64,000 bases of DNA from an uncultured Aquabacterium sp. (GCF_913773725.1 NZ_CAJYGK010000156.1:62001-126000), one strand, 5' to 3'. Counted from the first letter of the stretch, positions 17,772-27,698 are shown. The notes: a model not told the origin generated them from the sequence alone. Made by a program: numbers and translations.

Positions 17772-18212
17772 ATGTTGAACCGCTTGACCGATTCCCTGAA
17801 TTTCCAGGCCCAGGCCCTGACCCTGCGGTCGGAGCGCCAGCGCCTGATCGCCAGCAACATCGCCAACGCCGACACGCCGGGCTATGTGGCACGCGACTTC
17901 GACTTCGCCACAGCCCTGCGCAATGCGACGGGCCAGAGCTCGGTGGCCGAACGCAGCCCCGGCATGCCCAAGCTGCAGCTGGCCACGACCAGCGCATCGG
18001 GCCATCTGCAGCGAGATGGCCGCCCTGCCGGCGCACGCACCGAGCCCGACATGAATTACGCAGCCGCATCGCAGACGAACCTGGACAGCAACTCGGTGGA
18101 CATGGACCGCGAGCGCGCCAGCTTCGCCGACAACACCGTGCGCTACGAGGCCACGCTGCGCTTCATCAACGGCTCGGTCCGCACGTTGAACACGGCGATC
18201 ACCGGCCAGTGA
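17772..18212 (+). CDS. flgB: Flagellar basal-body rod protein FlgB
   Basis: Proximal rod subunit exported by the flagellar type III apparatus, 146 residues (typical). Conserved N-terminal rod motif RQRLIASNIANADTPGYVARDFDF and C-terminal amphipathic helix VRYEATLRFINGSVRTLNTAI. First gene of the flgBCDEFGHIJKL operon, with GGAGG upstream of the ATG. Facing flgA. Confidence 0.97.
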   Translation: MLNRLTDSLNFQAQALTLRSERQRLIASNIANADTPGYVARDFDFATALRNATGQSSVAERSPGMPKLQLATTSASGHLQRDGRPAGARTEPDMNYAAASQTNLDSNSVDMDRERASFADNTVRYEATLRFINGSVRTLNTAITGQ

Positions 18213-18240
18213 GGCCTTCAAGCAGTCAGAGGAGTGCCCC

Positions 18241-18651
18241 ATGTCGATGTTCAACATCTTCAACGTATCAGGCAGCGCCGTCAGCGCCCAGGCGCAGCGG
18301 CTCAACGTCGTGGCGTCCAACCTGGCCAACGCCGATACGGTGGCCGGCCCGGATGGCCAGTCCTACAAGGCGCGTCATGTGATCTTCAGCACGGCGCCGA
18401 TGGGCAGCGTGGGGGCGGCCGGCGTGACGGTGTCCAACGTCACCGAAGACGCCAGCCCCGGACGACGCGTACATGACCCACGCCACCCCCAGGCAGATGC
18501 CGATGGCTACGTCACTTACAGCAACGTCAACGCGGTGGAAGAGATGGTCAACATGATCTCGGCCTCCCGCTCGTACCAGAACAACGTGGAGGTGATGACC
18601 ACCACGAAGTCCCTGCTGATGAAGACCCTGCAGATGGGTCAAGGCAGCTGA
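18241..18651 (+). CDS. flgC: Flagellar basal-body rod protein FlgC
   Basis: Rod subunit of 136 residues. Shows the rod-family N-terminal signature SAQAQRLNVVASNLANADT and C-terminal VNAVEEMVNMISASRSYQNNVEVM. AGAGGAG ribosome site; 28 bases after flgB. The family-wide proline-rich region is present as GRRVHDPRHPQADADGYV. Confidence 0.97.
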   Translation: MSMFNIFNVSGSAVSAQAQRLNVVASNLANADTVAGPDGQSYKARHVIFSTAPMGSVGAAGVTVSNVTEDASPGRRVHDPRHPQADADGYVTYSNVNAVEEMVNMISASRSYQNNVEVMTTTKSLLMKTLQMGQGS

Positions 18652-18669
18652 GGCTGAAGAAAGCACACC

Positions 18670-19323
18670 ATGAGCACCACCACCCCTGTCAACGGCGCGA
18701 GCGCTGCAACCACATCCAGCAGCTCCAACAAGACGCCCACCGCGAGCGAGGCGTCGGACCGCTTCCTGAAGCTGCTGGTCACGCAGATGCAGAACCAGGA
18801 TCCGCTCAACCCCATGGACAACGCCCAGGTGACGAGCCAGATGGCCCAGATCCAGACGGTGACGGGCGTGGAGAAGCTGAACACCACGATGACCAGTCTG
18901 GGCGCCAACCTCACGCAGATGCAGATGCTGCAGGGCGCCGGTCTGGTCGGCCACAACGTCTGGCTGGAAGGCAACAGCCTGGCGACAGGCAACAACGGCG
19001 TCACGGTGGGCGGCTACGAGCTGACCTCGGCCGCCGCCAATGTCCGCATCGACATCCTCGACAAGGCCGGCAAGGTGGTCGACACCGTGACGCAGTCCGG
19101 CATGCCGGCAGGCCGTCAGGGCTTCACCTGGACCGCGCCGGAAGGCACCAACACCAGCGGCATGACTTTCAAGGTCACGGCCACATCGGGCAACACCGCA
19201 GTGGGCTCGACGGCCATGATGCTGGATTACGTCAATGCGGTCAGCACACAGAACGGCACGCTCAAGCTCGAGCTGCAGAACAAGGGCAGCGTCGCCTACA
19301 GCGCTGTCAAGGCCATCTCGTAA
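18670..19323 (+). CDS. flgD: Flagellar hook capping/scaffold protein FlgD
   Basis: Hook cap that directs polymerisation of FlgE and is absent from the finished organelle; 217 residues. The conserved FLKLLVTQMQNQDPLNPMDNAQVTSQMAQIQTVTGVEKLN is near the N-terminus after a Ser/Thr-rich leader, and Ig-like/Tudor-like beta-rich domains follow (VRIDILDKAGKVVDTV, GFTWTAPEG). 18 bases after flgC. Confidence 0.97.
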   Translation: MSTTTPVNGASAATTSSSSNKTPTASEASDRFLKLLVTQMQNQDPLNPMDNAQVTSQMAQIQTVTGVEKLNTTMTSLGANLTQMQMLQGAGLVGHNVWLEGNSLATGNNGVTVGGYELTSAAANVRIDILDKAGKVVDTVTQSGMPAGRQGFTWTAPEGTNTSGMTFKVTATSGNTAVGSTAMMLDYVNAVSTQNGTLKLELQNKGSVAYSAVKAIS

Positions 19324-19356
19324 ACGGCGCGGCCGTCACCCCCGAAAGGAACAGAC

Positions 19357-20643
19357 ATGGGCTTCCAGCAAGGACTTTCCGGACTCAATGTGTCCAGCAA
19401 GAGTCTGCAGGTCATCGGCAACAACGTGGCCAACGCCAACACCTACGGCGCCAAGACCGCCCGCGCCGAGTTTGCCGACATGTACGCGGCCTCACTCAAC
19501 GGCGGTGGCAGCAACAACATCGGCATCGGTGCCACGATCGCCTCGGTGGCCCAGCAGTTCACGCAGGGCAACATCACCACCACCGAGAACCCGCTGGACA
19601 TCGCCATCAACGGCGACGGCTTCTTCAAGGTCCAGCGTTGGGACATGGGGAGCAACGGATCGCTGTATGTGGCGGGCGAGCGGCTTTTCTCCCGCAATGG
19701 CCAGTTCAAGGTCGACAACAACGGCTTCATCGTGAACAACCAGGGGCACAAGCTGCTGGACGAGGGCGACCAGCCCATCAAGCTGGCCCTGACCGGCGGC
19801 AGCGCCAAGGCCACTGGCCGCATCACGATGGACATCAACCTGAATGCATCGGAGATGGCGGACGATGCCTACGACACCTCCGTCTACCCCCCGCTGACCG
19901 GCTCCTACACCTTCAGCACCACGCAGACGCTGTATGACGGCTCGGGCCAGGGTGTGGCGGTGGACTACTACTACCGCAAGAGCGGTGACGACAGCTGGGA
20001 TGTGTACGCAGCCGTGAATGGCAAGTACCTGCCTACCGGCTCCACCACTCCGGCCTTCCAGATCCAGTTCGACCCGGCCACCAGCAAGCCCAGCCAGATC
20101 GTCGACTACAACGGAAACTCGCTGACGACCAAGGCGCAGATGAGCCTGGTGCAGTTGCCGCCGTTCTCGGGTGCGGATGTCGGGATCTCCACGCTGTCCG
20201 ACGTCAACGCCACGATCGACTTCAGCAAGGCCACCCAGTACGCCGGCAAGTCGGTCGTCAACGAGCTGCAGCAGGACGGCTACCCCCGTGGGGATTTCTC
20301 GAGCTTCAACATCGACTCGACCGGTGCCATCCTGGTGCGCTACACCAACGGCCAGACGGTGACAGAGGCCCAGATCGGGCTGGCACGATTCAATAACCCG
20401 CAGGGCCTGGAGCCAAAGGGGGGCAACGAGTGGGGGCAGACCGCATCGTCCGGCCCCGCACAGTACGGCACGCCCGGTGCGGGCCGCCTGGGCCTGCTTC
20501 AAGGCGGGGCACTGGAGGAGTCCAACGTCGACCTGACCGGTGAACTCGTCAACATGATCGTGGCGCAACGCACCTATCAGGCCAATGCGCAGACCATCAA
20601 GACGGAAGACCAGGTGCTGCAGACGCTGGTCAACATCCGCTGA
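19357..20643 (+). CDS. flgE: Flagellar hook protein FlgE
   Basis: Structural subunit of the universal-joint hook, 428 residues. N-terminal GFQQGLSGLNVSSKSLQVIGNNVANANTYG and C-terminal ALEESNVDLTGELVNMIVAQRTYQANAQTIKTEDQVLQTL are the coiled-coil-forming terminal regions of hook/rod proteins; the middle is the variable surface domain, including GDGFFKVQ. AAAGGAA ribosome site. Follows flgD by 33 bases. Confidence 0.97.
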   Translation: MGFQQGLSGLNVSSKSLQVIGNNVANANTYGAKTARAEFADMYAASLNGGGSNNIGIGATIASVAQQFTQGNITTTENPLDIAINGDGFFKVQRWDMGSNGSLYVAGERLFSRNGQFKVDNNGFIVNNQGHKLLDEGDQPIKLALTGGSAKATGRITMDINLNASEMADDAYDTSVYPPLTGSYTFSTTQTLYDGSGQGVAVDYYYRKSGDDSWDVYAAVNGKYLPTGSTTPAFQIQFDPATSKPSQIVDYNGNSLTTKAQMSLVQLPPFSGADVGISTLSDVNATIDFSKATQYAGKSVVNELQQDGYPRGDFSSFNIDSTGAILVRYTNGQTVTEAQIGLARFNNPQGLEPKGGNEWGQTASSGPAQYGTPGAGRLGLLQGGALEESNVDLTGELVNMIVAQRTYQANAQTIKTEDQVLQTLVNIR

Positions 20644-20683
20644 TGAACCGGCCCGTCTCTGATCTGACCGCAAGGAGCTGCTG

Positions 20684-21412
20684 ATGGACCGCATGATCTA
20701 CCTCAGCATGGCCGGCGCCAAGATGAACATGCAGCGCCAGGACGTGCTGTCGAACAACCTGGCGAACGTGAGCACGACCGGCTTTCGGGCCGAGTTGCAG
20801 GCCATCCGTGCCGTGCCGGTGCGCGGCGACGGCGCCACCACCCGCGTTTACTCGCTGGAAACCACCGTTGGCTACGATGACGCAGCCGGTCCGGTCACGG
20901 TGACGGGCCGCCCGCTCGATGTGGCCATGCAGGGCAAGGCCTGGATGACCGTGCAGGCGCTGGATGGCACCGAGGCCTACACCCGAGCCGGCACGATGGA
21001 GGTGCTGCCCGACGGCACCCTGGTCACGCCGGGCGGCTTGCCGGTGATGGGGGATGGCGGGCCGATCACGGTGCCGCCGGAGACCGAGGTGACGATCGCG
21101 CCCGATGGCACGGTCAGTGCCAAGCAGGCCAATGGACAGATCAACCAGGCTGGCCGGATCAAGATGGTCATCCCGGAAGAAAAGCTCAAGCGTGGCGACG
21201 ATGGGCTGTTCCGCACGGCCAACGGGGACCCCCTGCCCCTGAGTGATGTGGCGCGGCTGCAGAGCGGCGCGCTGGAAGGCTCGAACGTCAGCCCGATCGA
21301 GACCATGGTGTCGATGATCGCAGCCGCTCGCCAGTTCGAAGCCCAGATGAAGATGATGCAGACCGCCGAGCAGGACGAGAAGGCGGCCTCGCAACTGTTG
21401 TCGAGCTCCTGA
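20684..21412 (+). CDS. flgF: Flagellar basal-body rod protein FlgF
   Basis: Proximal rod subunit of 242 residues. Starts MDRMIYLSMAGAKMNMQRQDVLSNNLANVSTTGFRAE, a FlgF-type N-terminus, and ends with GSNVSPIETMVSMIAAARQFEAQMKMMQTAE. Preceded by AAGGAG. 40 bases after flgE. Confidence 0.97.
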   Translation: MDRMIYLSMAGAKMNMQRQDVLSNNLANVSTTGFRAELQAIRAVPVRGDGATTRVYSLETTVGYDDAAGPVTVTGRPLDVAMQGKAWMTVQALDGTEAYTRAGTMEVLPDGTLVTPGGLPVMGDGGPITVPPETEVTIAPDGTVSAKQANGQINQAGRIKMVIPEEKLKRGDDGLFRTANGDPLPLSDVARLQSGALEGSNVSPIETMVSMIAAARQFEAQMKMMQTAEQDEKAASQLLSSS

Positions 21413-21443
21413 GCTTCGACCTGAACCCTGAAGGAGACCGGCC

Positions 21444-22229
21444 ATGATGCGTTCCCTGTGGATCTCGAAATCCGGCATGGAAGCCCAGCAGACCCAGCTG
21501 GACCACATCTCGAACAACCTGGCCAACAGCGGCACGAACGGCTACAAGCAGTCGCATGCCGTGTTCGAAGACCTGATGTACCAGACGCTGCGGCAAAGCG
21601 GCGCCAACAGCTCCGAGCAGAGCACCCTGCCCACCGGGCTGCAGGTCGGGCTGGGCGTCAGGCCGGTGGCCACCTCGCGCCAGTTCACGCAGGGCAGCCT
21701 GCAGCAGACCAGCGGCAACCTGGACGTGGCCATCAACGGCAAGGGCTTCTTCGAGGTCACACTGCCGGATGGCCGCATCGGCTACACCCGCGACGGCGCC
21801 TTCCAGCTGGACAATCAGGGCCGCATCGTCACCAACAACGGCTATCTGGTGAACACGAACGGCGCCACGGTGCCGGCCGAAGCCACCAACATCACCATCT
21901 CGGCCGACGGCATCATCTCGGCAAAGCTGGCAGGTGAAACAGAGCCTGCGGTCATTGGCCGCTTCCAGATCTCGAACTTCGTCAACGCGCCAGGGCTCGA
22001 TCCCATCGGCCAGAACACCTACGTGGAATCGGTCGCCTCCGGCCCCCCACAGTCGGGCAACCCGCAGTCCGGCAGCCTGGGCTCGCTATCTCAAGGCTTT
22101 GTCGAGACCTCCAACGTCAACGTCGTGCAGGAGCTGGTGCAGATGATCCAGACCCAGCGCGCCTATGAACTGAACTCCAAGGCCATCCAGACCTCGGATC
22201 AGATGCTGCAGAAGCTGGGACAGCTGTGA
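21444..22229 (+). CDS. flgG: Flagellar distal rod protein FlgG
   Basis: Distal rod subunit, 261 residues (the standard length). N-terminal SLWISKSGMEAQQTQLDHISNNLANSGTNGYK, internal INGKGFFEVTLPDGRIGYTRDGAF, C-terminal FVETSNVNVVQELVQMIQTQRAYELNSKAIQTSDQMLQ. AAGGAGA upstream. The TGA overlaps the flgH ATG by one base. Confidence 0.98.
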   Translation: MMRSLWISKSGMEAQQTQLDHISNNLANSGTNGYKQSHAVFEDLMYQTLRQSGANSSEQSTLPTGLQVGLGVRPVATSRQFTQGSLQQTSGNLDVAINGKGFFEVTLPDGRIGYTRDGAFQLDNQGRIVTNNGYLVNTNGATVPAEATNITISADGIISAKLAGETEPAVIGRFQISNFVNAPGLDPIGQNTYVESVASGPPQSGNPQSGSLGSLSQGFVETSNVNVVQELVQMIQTQRAYELNSKAIQTSDQMLQKLGQL

Positions 22230-22894
22230 TGAAACTGCGCCTTATCGCCGCCCTGTGCGCGCTGGCCCTCTCGGGCTGCGTGACCCTCAACCCCAAGGTC
22301 GAGGTGGTCGAGCCCACGCAGGTTCGCCCCGCCCCGGTGGCCCAGCCGGTGGCCAACACGGGCTCGATCTTCCAGAGCGCAGGCTACCGGCCGCTGTACG
22401 AAACGCACCGCGCACGCATGGTGGGCGACATCATCACCATCGTGATCAACGAGCAGCTCAAGGCCAACCAGGAAAAGACCACGACCATCCAGAAGGACGG
22501 CAAGGTCTCGAGTGGCATCACGGCCGTGCCATTGATCGGGGCGTCCGCGCTGGCCAAGCTCGAAGCCGCCGGCAACAGCAACAACACCTTCAATGGCAAG
22601 GGCTCGGCGAAGGCCGACAACCAGTTCGAGGGCACGATCACGGCCACCGTGGTGGAGGTGCTGCCCAACGGACACCTCGTCGTCTCGGCCGAGAAGCAGA
22701 TCGGCATCGGCGCCAACGTCGACGTGCTGCGTTTCTCGGGCCAGATCGACCCCATGGCCATCCAGCGGGACAACAGCGTCAGTTCGCAGAAGGTGGCCAA
22801 TGTCCGCGTCGAGCAGCGGGGACAGGGCTCCCAGCAGGAAGCCCAGGGAATAGGCTGGCTGTCGCGCGTCTTTTTGAGCATTTCGCCGTTCTAA
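22229..22894 (+). CDS. flgH: Flagellar L-ring lipoprotein FlgH
   Basis: Outer-membrane ring subunit around the rod, 221 residues. Lipoprotein signal MKLRLIAALCALALSGC with a lipobox LSGC; the cysteine is the predicted lipidation site. Core motifs include GSIFQSAGYRPLYETHRARMVGDIITIVINEQ and RFSGQIDP...NSVSSQKVANVRVE. The ATG at 22229 is preferred to the GTG one codon earlier. It would depend on the LolCD system encoded nearby for outer-membrane targeting. Confidence 0.97.
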   Translation: MKLRLIAALCALALSGCVTLNPKVEVVEPTQVRPAPVAQPVANTGSIFQSAGYRPLYETHRARMVGDIITIVINEQLKANQEKTTTIQKDGKVSSGITAVPLIGASALAKLEAAGNSNNTFNGKGSAKADNQFEGTITATVVEVLPNGHLVVSAEKQIGIGANVDVLRFSGQIDPMAIQRDNSVSSQKVANVRVEQRGQGSQQEAQGIGWLSRVFLSISPF

Positions 22895-22936
22895 AGCTTC
22901 CGAAAATGGAGCCGACCCCCAGAAGGATTCGGCTCC

Positions 22937-24067
22937 ATGCGTACCACCTCCCGCCTGATCAAGCTCCTGATCGCACCGGCCTGCCTGGCCGCCCTGCTGG
23001 CCAGTGCCCTGCCCGCGCACGCCGCATCGGTCCGCCTCAAGGAGATCGCGGCCGTGCAAGGGGTTCGCAGCAACCAGCTGATGGGGTACGGACTGGTCGT
23101 CGGCCTCGACGGCACGGGTGACCAGACAGCTCAGACGCCCTTCACCGGCCAGAGCATGAACGCGATGCTGCAGCAGATGGGCATCACGGTGCCGCCGGGT
23201 GCGGCCATGCAGCTCAAGAACGTGGCTGCCGTGCTGGTGACGGCCTCCCTGCCCGCCTTTGCTCAGCCCGGGCAACCGCTGGATGTCAACGTCTCCTCGA
23301 TCGGCAATGCCAAGTCCCTGCGCGGCGGCACCCTGATCGCCACGCCGTTGAAGGGGGCAGACGGGCAAATTTACGCCCTGGCGCAAGGCAACCTGATCGT
23401 GGGCGGCGCGGGCGCCTCACAAGGCGGCTCCAAGGTGCAGATCAACCACCTCAGCGCCGGCCGCATCCCAGACGGTGCCACGGTCGAACGGGCGGTCCCC
23501 ACCCCTTGGCTTCAGGGCAGCCTGATCCAGTACGACCTGCGCGCGGACGACTTCAACACCGCGCGTGAAGTGGCCAAGGCGATCAACCAGGCCAAGGGCG
23601 ACGGCACGGCCGAGGCCATCAACGGCCGCACGGTGGCCGTCAAGCTGCCGCAGGCACCCGGCGAGCGGGTCGCCTTCATGGCCGATCTGGAGAACCTCAC
23701 CATCACGCAGGCCACTCCCGCCGCCCGCATCGTGATCAATGCGCGGACCGGCTCCGTCGTCCTGAATCAGAACGTCACCATCGGCCCCTGCGCGGTGGCG
23801 CACGGCAACCTCTCCGTCACGATCAGCTCGACGCCGGTGATCAGCCAGCCCAATCCACTGTCGCAAGGCCAGACCGTCGTCAGCGAGAAAGCCGACATCT
23901 CGATCAACCAGGCGCCGGGTGCCCTGATCCAGATGCCCGCCGGCACCAAGCTGACGGAGGTGGTCAAGGCGCTCAACACCCTGGGTGCCAATCCGCAGGA
24001 CCTGCTGGCGATTCTTCAGGCGATGAAGGCGGCCGGCGCGCTGCAGGCTGAACTGGAGGTGATCTGA
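22937..24067 (+). CDS. flgI: Flagellar P-ring protein FlgI
   Basis: Periplasmic P-ring subunit, 376 residues, with a Sec signal peptide (LIAPACLAALLASALPAHA) and the typical mature start ASVRLKEIAAVQGVRSNQLMGYGLVVGLDGTGDQT. Ends with VKALNTLGANPQDLLAILQAMKAAGALQAELEVI as in the family. FlgA, encoded divergently, is its assembly chaperone. The stop overlaps the flgJ ATG (TGATG). Confidence 0.98.
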   Translation: MRTTSRLIKLLIAPACLAALLASALPAHAASVRLKEIAAVQGVRSNQLMGYGLVVGLDGTGDQTAQTPFTGQSMNAMLQQMGITVPPGAAMQLKNVAAVLVTASLPAFAQPGQPLDVNVSSIGNAKSLRGGTLIATPLKGADGQIYALAQGNLIVGGAGASQGGSKVQINHLSAGRIPDGATVERAVPTPWLQGSLIQYDLRADDFNTAREVAKAINQAKGDGTAEAINGRTVAVKLPQAPGERVAFMADLENLTITQATPAARIVINARTGSVVLNQNVTIGPCAVAHGNLSVTISSTPVISQPNPLSQGQTVVSEKADISINQAPGALIQMPAGTKLTEVVKALNTLGANPQDLLAILQAMKAAGALQAELEVI

Positions 24068-24996
24068 TGGCCCTCACACCCCGCCCTGGTGGCCTGACCA
24101 CCGATCTGCGCTCGCTGGACCAGCTGAAGGCCACAGCGGGCCAGGACCCTCGTCGGGCCGTTCGAGATACGGCCAAGCAGCTCGAAGGCCTGTTCATGCA
24201 GGAGCTGATGAAGAGCATGCGGGCCACCACGATGAGCTCCGGCATGCTGGACAACAGCGGGACGGAGATGGGCGCCAGCATGCTCGACCAGCAGTTCGCC
24301 ACCCAGATGACCGGGCTGCCCGGCGGGCTGAGCGACATGATCGCGCGCCAGCTGGAGCGCCAGATGGGCATCCGCTCGGACCAACCGGCTGCTGCAGCCA
24401 ACCCGACTGCACGCATGCTCGGCAGCGTCACACCGAACCAGGCCCTCGACGCCCGGCTCAACACCGACCGCAGCCGCGTGGATGCCGAAGGCCGCCCGGT
24501 GGCAGCCAATGGCCGTGCACTCAGCGCATCGGAGCAGTTCGTGCGCAAGCACCAGGCTGCAGCCCGCGCGGCGGAAGAGGCCACGGGCATCCCGGCCAGC
24601 AACATCCTGGGCCAGGCAGCGCTCGAATCCGGCTGGGGGAAGCGCGAAATCAAGACGGCGGACGGCCAGCCCTCTCACAACCTGTTCGGCATCAAGGCCA
24701 CCTCCGGGTGGAAGGGCAAGGTGGCCGAGGTGACCACGACCGAGTACATCGGCGGTGTCGCACGCAAGGTGACGGCCAAGTTCCGTGCGTATGACTCATA
24801 CGAGGAGGCCTTCAAGGACCACGCCCGGCTGTTGAGCCAGAGCCCGCGCTACAGTCAGACGGTGGCCCAGGCCGACACGGCACAGGGTTACGCGCGCGGC
24901 CTACAGAAGGCCGGCTACGCCACCGATCCGGCCTACGCCGACAAGCTGACCCGCGTGATCAACACCACCCTGCGTCTGCAGCGCACCGTGGCCTGA
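24067..24996 (+). CDS. flgJ: Flagellar rod assembly protein / peptidoglycan hydrolase FlgJ
   Basis: Dual-domain FlgJ of 309 residues. The N-terminal rod-scaffold domain (about 1-120) has LEGLFMQELMKSMRATTMSSGML; the C-terminal glucosaminidase domain (about 155-309) has NILGQAALESGWGKREIK with the catalytic Glu, followed by NLFGIKATSGWKGKV and FRAYDSYEEAFKDHARLL. Having both domains in one protein is the beta/gamma-proteobacterial form. It bores the peptidoglycan for rod passage. Confidence 0.97.
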   Translation: MALTPRPGGLTTDLRSLDQLKATAGQDPRRAVRDTAKQLEGLFMQELMKSMRATTMSSGMLDNSGTEMGASMLDQQFATQMTGLPGGLSDMIARQLERQMGIRSDQPAAAANPTARMLGSVTPNQALDARLNTDRSRVDAEGRPVAANGRALSASEQFVRKHQAAARAAEEATGIPASNILGQAALESGWGKREIKTADGQPSHNLFGIKATSGWKGKVAEVTTTEYIGGVARKVTAKFRAYDSYEEAFKDHARLLSQSPRYSQTVAQADTAQGYARGLQKAGYATDPAYADKLTRVINTTLRLQRTVA

Positions 24997-25016
24997 CCCA
25001 CTGAGGAGTTCGCACC

Positions 25017-26720
25017 ATGGGATCAGGCATCTTCGCGCTCAGCACCCGTGCGATGTTCGCCAACCAGGCGATGCTGGACACGACCGCGCACAACATCAGC
25101 AACGTCAACACACCCGGCTACTCACGGCAGAAGGTCGAACTGTCGACGGAAGGCGGCATGTACACCGGGGCCGGCTTTTTCGGCCGGGGCGTCAAGGTCA
25201 CCACCATCACCCGCTCGACCAACGAGTTCCTGATCAAGTCGGCCAACGAGGCCTCGGCCGCCGCCTCGGCCGACAAGACGCGTCTGGACAAGCTGGAGCA
25301 GCTGGAAACCGTGCTGCCCACCGGAGAGACCGGCCTGGGCTACGCCGCCACGCAATTGCTCAATGCCTTCGTCGATGTGGCCAACCAGCCGCAGGACATG
25401 TCGGCGCGCCAGGTCGTGCTGTCGCGTGCCGAAGAGTGGGCCAGCCGCATCCGCTCGTCCGCGCAGCAGATTGAACAGCTCCAGGCCGGCGTCATCTCCG
25501 ACCTGGGCACCGACATCAAGCAGATCAACGACTACGCCAAGCAGATCGCGCGGCTCAATCAGGACATCGCCAGCGCCAAGGGAACCGGCCAGCCCCCCAA
25601 CGACCTGATGGACCGCCGTGACGAGGTCATCACCCGGCTCAACAAGCTGGTTCAGGTCAACACCGTGGAAGCCGACGATGGCAGCCTGAGCGTGTTCATG
25701 GGCGGCGGGCAACTGCTGGTGTTGAGCAACCAGGCACAGGAACTGGCCCTGATGCAGGGCACCAACGCAGACGGGATCACGGTCGGCGCGGTCGGCATCG
25801 TGACGGCCAACAGCCTGCGCCAACTGGACGACAGCCAGCTGGTCGGCGGCGGACTGCGCGGGCTGCTGGACTTCCAGAACAAGGATCTGGCTTCCACACG
25901 CAAGGACCTCAACGACTTCGCCTCGAGCTTCGCGGCTGCCATCAACACGCAGCAGCAGCTGGGCATTCTGGCGAAGAAGGATGCGGCGGGCAACGTGCTG
26001 CAAGGCAATGCGCTGTTCACAGGCATGGACAAGGCCATCACGGTACGCGTGAACCTGCAGAATCCGCAGGACATCGCCGCGGCATCGCCGTTGGTGGCCT
26101 ACACCGCGGACACCAACCGCGGAACGATGTCGGTCGATTCGCTGACCATGAACGCCCCGTCGGGTCGCGCCCTTCCCGCCACGCCTTTGACGCTGACGTT
26201 CCAGACGCCAGCCACCGGCAGCGGCTTCAACGTGGTCGACGGCAGTGGCAACCTGATTGCGGCCAACTGGCTGCCCGGTCAGAACCTCGTCTTCAACGAC
26301 GCGGGCGGTGCGGCCCTGTTCACACAACGCATCACCGGCGTGCCCGAAGCCGGTGACAGCATCACGATCGAGCCGCCGGTGGACCCTTCGGGGAACAACG
26401 GCAATGCACGCGGGATGCTGGAGCTGCGCGACCGCAACCTGATCTCGTTGAGCTCCAACGGGTCGGTCACCACCGTGACCAACGCGTATTCGCAGATGAT
26501 CGGCAACCTGGGGGTGCTGGTCCAGAGCGGACGCACCGCCTCGAGCATCAGCAGCGCGCTGGACACCCAGGCGACCCAGACGCTGGAAGCCACCCGGGGC
26601 GTGAACCTGGACGAAGAAGCCGCACGCCTGATCCAGTTCCAGCAGAGCTACCAGGCCGCGGCCAAGGTCTTGCAGGTGGCCCAGAAGGTTTTCGACACGC
26701 TGCTCAACGTGTCACAGTGA
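25017..26720 (+). CDS. flgK: Flagellar hook-associated protein 1 FlgK
   Basis: Hook-filament junction protein of 567 residues. N-terminal FALSTRAMFANQAMLDTTAHNISNVNTPGYSRQKVEL and C-terminal GVNLDEEAARLIQFQQSYQAAAKVLQVAQKVFDTLL. GAGGAG ribosome site. Export requires the FlgN-type chaperone encoded at the other end of the cluster. 20 bases after flgJ; no separate promoter seen. Confidence 0.97.
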   Translation: MGSGIFALSTRAMFANQAMLDTTAHNISNVNTPGYSRQKVELSTEGGMYTGAGFFGRGVKVTTITRSTNEFLIKSANEASAAASADKTRLDKLEQLETVLPTGETGLGYAATQLLNAFVDVANQPQDMSARQVVLSRAEEWASRIRSSAQQIEQLQAGVISDLGTDIKQINDYAKQIARLNQDIASAKGTGQPPNDLMDRRDEVITRLNKLVQVNTVEADDGSLSVFMGGGQLLVLSNQAQELALMQGTNADGITVGAVGIVTANSLRQLDDSQLVGGGLRGLLDFQNKDLASTRKDLNDFASSFAAAINTQQQLGILAKKDAAGNVLQGNALFTGMDKAITVRVNLQNPQDIAAASPLVAYTADTNRGTMSVDSLTMNAPSGRALPATPLTLTFQTPATGSGFNVVDGSGNLIAANWLPGQNLVFNDAGGAALFTQRITGVPEAGDSITIEPPVDPSGNNGNARGMLELRDRNLISLSSNGSVTTVTNAYSQMIGNLGVLVQSGRTASSISSALDTQATQTLEATRGVNLDEEAARLIQFQQSYQAAAKVLQVAQKVFDTLLNVSQ

Positions 26721-26738
26721 TACGCAAGGAAGTTCATC

Positions 26739-27677
26739 ATGCGCCTGTCCACCGCCTATGCCTACGAGCAGTCGATCAACAATCTGCAGAACCGCCAGCA
26801 GGACCTGAGCCGCACGCAGGGCCAGCTGACCTCCGGCAAGCGCGTCAACCTGGCCAGCGACGACCCCACGGCCGCCGCCCGGGCGGAGCGCGCTCTGGCC
26901 TCCATCGCCCGCAACGATTCCGACAAGCGCGCCCTGGACGCCAGCCGCAACGCCATGGGTATCGCGGAATCGGCTCTGGGCGATGCGGTGGAGTTGCTGC
27001 AGAGCGCCCGCGAAACCATGGTGGCCGCCGGCAACGGCTCCTACTCCGACGGCGAGCGGGATGCGCTGGCCAAGAAGCTGGTCGAGATCCGCAAGCAGTT
27101 GCTGTCGATCGCCAATCGGCCGGACGGCAGCGGCGGCTATGTCTTCGGCGGCCAGGGCCTGTCAGACACCCCGTTCACCGAAGTGTCGAACACCGCGCCG
27201 GGCACCGTGCAATACAACGGCCAGCGGGGTCGCATCCAGGCGAGCTCCAGCGAACAGGTCAGTCTCACGGTGGACGGCCAGCGCACCTGGATGCAAGGAC
27301 GGGACGAGCAGGGCAACCTGGTCGGCGTCAACGTGTTCGACGCCCTGACTTCCGCCATTGCCGGCCTGCAGCAGAGCAACGCCACCAGCACCGACCTCCG
27401 GGCCACCGTGAACAACGGCCTGAAGGACCTGGACAAGGTGATGGGCAACATGCAGGCGGCCCGTGCCGAGGTGGGTGAAGCCCTGAACCGCATGGACGGC
27501 ATCGAAAGCCGCATTGGGTCACTCAAGCTGGCAGCCCAGAACGAGAAGTCCAACGCGGAAGACCTGGACATGATCGAGGCGATTTCTCGCTTCCAGGGGC
27601 AGCAGGCGGGTTACGACGCGGCTCTGCGCAGTTATGCTGCGGTCCAGAAAATGTCGCTCTTCCAGTACATCGGCTGA
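26739..27677 (+). CDS. flgL: Flagellar hook-associated protein 3 FlgL
   Basis: Second junction protein, 312 residues; the flagellin-like N-terminus MRLSTAYAYEQSINNLQNRQQDLSRTQGQLTSGKRVNLASDDP and the C-terminal AEDLDMIEAISRFQGQQAGYDAALRSYAAVQKMSLFQYI are clear. AAGGAAG upstream of the ATG. It is the last structural gene of the flg operon. Confidence 0.97.
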   Translation: MRLSTAYAYEQSINNLQNRQQDLSRTQGQLTSGKRVNLASDDPTAAARAERALASIARNDSDKRALDASRNAMGIAESALGDAVELLQSARETMVAAGNGSYSDGERDALAKKLVEIRKQLLSIANRPDGSGGYVFGGQGLSDTPFTEVSNTAPGTVQYNGQRGRIQASSSEQVSLTVDGQRTWMQGRDEQGNLVGVNVFDALTSAIAGLQQSNATSTDLRATVNNGLKDLDKVMGNMQAARAEVGEALNRMDGIESRIGSLKLAAQNEKSNAEDLDMIEAISRFQGQQAGYDAALRSYAAVQKMSLFQYIG

Positions 27678-27698
27678 TTTCCCCCGCATCGCGCCCTC

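Noticed and set aside
19492-26327. Long minus-strand ORFs antisense to flgE, flgH/flgI and flgK
   Set aside because: All are mirror-frame shadows of well-identified flagellar genes.
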